Made by a program: the position numbers and the translations under genes. The notes below the pieces were generated by a model. The model had not been told where the DNA came from. It saw only the letters and a program-made list of their open reading frames with translations, and searched no databases. Below, in pieces: positions 62,458 to 64,000 of a stretch of 64,000 nt of DNA. Source of the stretch: Mycobacterium dioxanotrophicus. GTDB taxonomy: Bacteria > Actinomycetota > Actinomycetes > Mycobacteriales > Mycobacteriaceae. The stretch covers positions 6,758,001 through 6,822,000 of the forward strand of contig NZ_CP020809.1 in assembly GCF_002157835.1 (NCBI RefSeq), in the 5' to 3' direction. The first letter of the stretch is position 1. The number at the start of each line of letters is the position of its first letter.

Positions 62458-63396
62458 TCAGGTCGTGGCCTTTTCCTTTGTCGCAGGGGCGAGCACGTCA
62501 GGTTCGACCACCGGACCCTCGAACAGCACGTCGAGAGCGTCGACCGGCCGGTCATCCAACCGATCCGGTGACAGTGGGCTCAGCGCCCGCAGGGCAGGGC
62601 GGTGCCGTCCCCGCTGCGGGATGAGTCCCGGGACCGGGGCCTTGGCGCCGGGACGCTCGTCGGTGTGCACCGCGCAGCCGACGACGAGCTGTGGCTGCGA
62701 CGGTTCTCCGGTGAACTCCAGCACGGTCCAGATCTGCCGGGCCGGCAGCCCGCGCACCGCCGCAAGGGTGTCGGCCAGTGAGTCAGTGACCGCGACACCG
62801 TAGGCCGCGGCGAATCCTGATTCGTCCTTGACCCCGCGCCACGTCTCCTTCGCCGGGTCCGGCAAGGGGGTGTCGACCCCGTCGACGACGGTGACGGTCC
62901 AGCCGTTCTCGCGGAGGTGGTCGGCCAGCCGACGGCCTACCACTTCAGCGGTGTCGCGCAGCGGAATCCGCGATGAACGGGCCTGCAGCGCGGCGAGGTT
63001 GTCGGTCGCGGCCACGGTCAAGCTGATCCAGCTGCGCCGGGTGCCGTCCATGTCGCGGTGGGTGACCCGCACCTTGTCGCACCGGATGCCGTAGCGGTTC
63101 AGGTAACCGACGACGATCGGCAGCTGCGCCTCGGCGGCGGGGTCGACGCGTAGCACGACGGTCTCGACTGTGGGAGAGAAACCGCTGTCTCCCTTGTTCT
63201 TCGACAGATTGCGCCACCACATCGTCAGCAGTCGAGCGATCCGAGTGCTCAGGAACAACCCGCCCCACCAGGCGATCAGCACCAGGACCGCAGCGACGGA
63301 GACGCCGAGCACCCAGCGTTCCACCGGGCTCTGCCAGGGGCGGGCCAGCACCGCCGCCACGACGAACAGGGACGCCAACGCGAGGCGGGCGGTCAT
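62458..63396 (-). CDS. eccE3: ESX-3 type VII secretion protein EccE3
   Basis: A 312-residue membrane component of the ESX-3 secretion system, which is needed for mycobactin-mediated iron uptake. Two N-terminal helices (LALASLFVVAAVLA and WVLGVSVAAVLVLIAWWGGL) are followed by a periplasmic domain (LPIVVGYLNRYGIRCDKVRV, RRLADHLRENGWTVTVVDGV). It is the peripheral subunit of the EccBCDE complex. ATG 63396 overlaps the mycP3 stop (ATGA). The assignment to ESX-3 rests on sequence resemblance and on tam nearby. Confidence 0.92.
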   Translation of the reverse strand: MTARLALASLFVVAAVLARPWQSPVERWVLGVSVAAVLVLIAWWGGLFLSTRIARLLTMWWRNLSKNKGDSGFSPTVETVVLRVDPAAEAQLPIVVGYLNRYGIRCDKVRVTHRDMDGTRRSWISLTVAATDNLAALQARSSRIPLRDTAEVVGRRLADHLRENGWTVTVVDGVDTPLPDPAKETWRGVKDESGFAAAYGVAVTDSLADTLAAVRGLPARQIWTVLEFTGEPSQPQLVVGCAVHTDERPGAKAPVPGLIPQRGRHRPALRALSPLSPDRLDDRPVDALDVLFEGPVVEPDVLAPATKEKATT

Positions 63397-64000
63397 GTGG
63401 TGTTGTCCTTCCGTCGGTGCGCCACCAGCGCGACCAGAGCTGCGATTGCGAGTACCGCGGTGCCTGCGAACGCGATGGTGCGGGGGGTGTTGTCCCGCGG
63501 TGCGGGTTCTGGAGGAGCGGCAATGGGTTTGGCGACCGGAGCGGCAGGCCCATCGGCCGGGAGGTCGGCAACGTCCCAGGTGAGCGCGGCCACCGGGTCG
63601 ACCCCGCCGGCACCGGTCAGGTTCGACGGCGACCGGGCTGCACCTTGCGCGGTGGCCGTGAGACGGTGCACCACCTGCCGAGCAGTCAAACCCGGATACT
63701 TGCTGCGCACGAGCGCGGCCACCCCGGAGACATACGCACTCGCATAGCTGGTGCCGCTCAACGGGTTCAGCTTGTCCTGTTCGGTGTGCACGGCATTGGC
63801 CAACCCTCCGCCGGGCGCGTTGCTCACGGAGACGATGTTCTCCCCCGGCGCTGCGATGCCCACCCACGGGCCGGCCATCGTGAACCCGGACGGCTGCCCA
63901 CTCGCGGTGAGCGATCCGACCGACAGCACGTACGGCTGCCACCAGGACGGTATCGAAACCGAGGCCACCGCGCCCCAGTTCCGGGGGTCGCCGGTGCCCG
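63393..64000 (-). CDS. mycP3: ESX-3 mycosin protease MycP3 (partial, runs off right edge)
   Basis: The last 202 residues of a subtilisin-like mycosin. The catalytic Ser lies in NPLSGTSYASAYVSGVAALV, the oxyanion Asn in VSNAPGGGLANA or before it, and a C-terminal membrane helix TIAFAGTAVLAIAALVALVA anchors it. A Pro-rich linker precedes the helix. Asp and His of the triad are beyond the edge. MycP3 is required for ESX-3 complex stability. Confidence 0.93.
   Translation of the reverse strand, partial: GTGDPRNWGAVASVSIPSWWQPYVLSVGSLTASGQPSGFTMAGPWVGIAAPGENIVSVSNAPGGGLANAVHTEQDKLNPLSGTSYASAYVSGVAALVRSKYPGLTARQVVHRLTATAQGAARSPSNLTGAGGVDPVAALTWDVADLPADGPAAPVAKPIAAPPEPAPRDNTPRTIAFAGTAVLAIAALVALVAHRRKDNTT

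Noticed and set aside
1-64000. CRISPR arrays, insertion sequences, prophage or rRNA genes
   Set aside because: No regularly spaced repeats, transposase or integrase motifs, or rRNA sequence were seen.

Overview
The window is GC-rich actinobacterial DNA. Mycobacterial families, frequent GTG/TTG starts and ATGA overlaps point to a mycobacterium, and gene order supports a fast-growing Mycolicibacterium of the M. smegmatis type. Recalled from memory rather than searched, the order mirrors M. tuberculosis Rv0291-Rv0341 in reverse: an iniB-like end, a LuxR regulator (Rv0339c), etfD (Rv0338c) and aspC (Rv0337c) at the left; udgA, dcd and tRNA-Gly in the middle; then a GH16 glucanase (Rv0315), an Rv0312-like protein, an Rv0310c-like protein, a YkuD protein (Rv0309), PAP2, sulfatase and stf0 (Rv0296c-Rv0295c), tam (Rv0294), and ESX-3 eccE3 and mycP3 at the right edge. 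Between these lie lineage-specific insertions.

Layout. 1-10.7 kb: iniB-like start, a frameshifted Hsp70-like membrane protein, the LuxR regulator, etfD (Fe-S membrane oxidoreductase of beta-oxidation, tail frameshifted) behind a tandem operator, aspC and a YibE/F protein. 10.7-17.9 kb: minus-strand MoxR/DUF58/VWA operon, an NTF2-like protein, a mycothiol-dependent-isomerase-like protein and a CYP140-type P450. 18-24.2 kb: udgA, a DUF7159 protein, an ammonium transporter with an unusual pore residue flanked by palindromic repeats, dcd, and tRNA-Gly whose CCA end overlaps the next start codon. 24.2-27.4 kb: ABC exporter, small Excalibur protein and an unknown protein sharing a CRP-like site. 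27.4-35.2 kb: six-gene uptake and flavin-monooxygenase operon (probably organosulfur use) with a long leader hairpin. 35.3-38.3 kb: MmpL and SGNH hydrolase. 38.8-43.5 kb: FAD monooxygenase with O-methyltransferase, a rhomboid-like protein and secreted proteins. 43.5-50.8 kb: GH16, a second Hsp70-like membrane protein, an NTF2-like protein, YkuD, PAP2-lipid kinase fusion, PAP2 and NUDIX. 50.9-55.9 kb: sulfatase, trehalose sulfotransferase, CysD and CysNC. 55.9-62 kb: hydrolase, tam, amidohydrolase, APC permease and two UspA proteins. 62.4-64 kb: eccE3 and partial mycP3.

Genes that work together. CysD and CysNC make PAPS for the adjacent trehalose sulfotransferase, with a sulfatase as possible partner. 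The ABC importer delivers a substrate to two flavin enzymes in the same operon. MoxR, DUF58 and VWA proteins form a chaperone-type membrane system. Three proteins share a cytoplasmic Hsp70/actin-like fold, one membrane helix and a Pro- or Thr-rich outer tail; this recurring architecture is the most interesting uncharacterised theme. Many genes look leaderless, with a TANNNT box ending 6-7 nt before the start codon.
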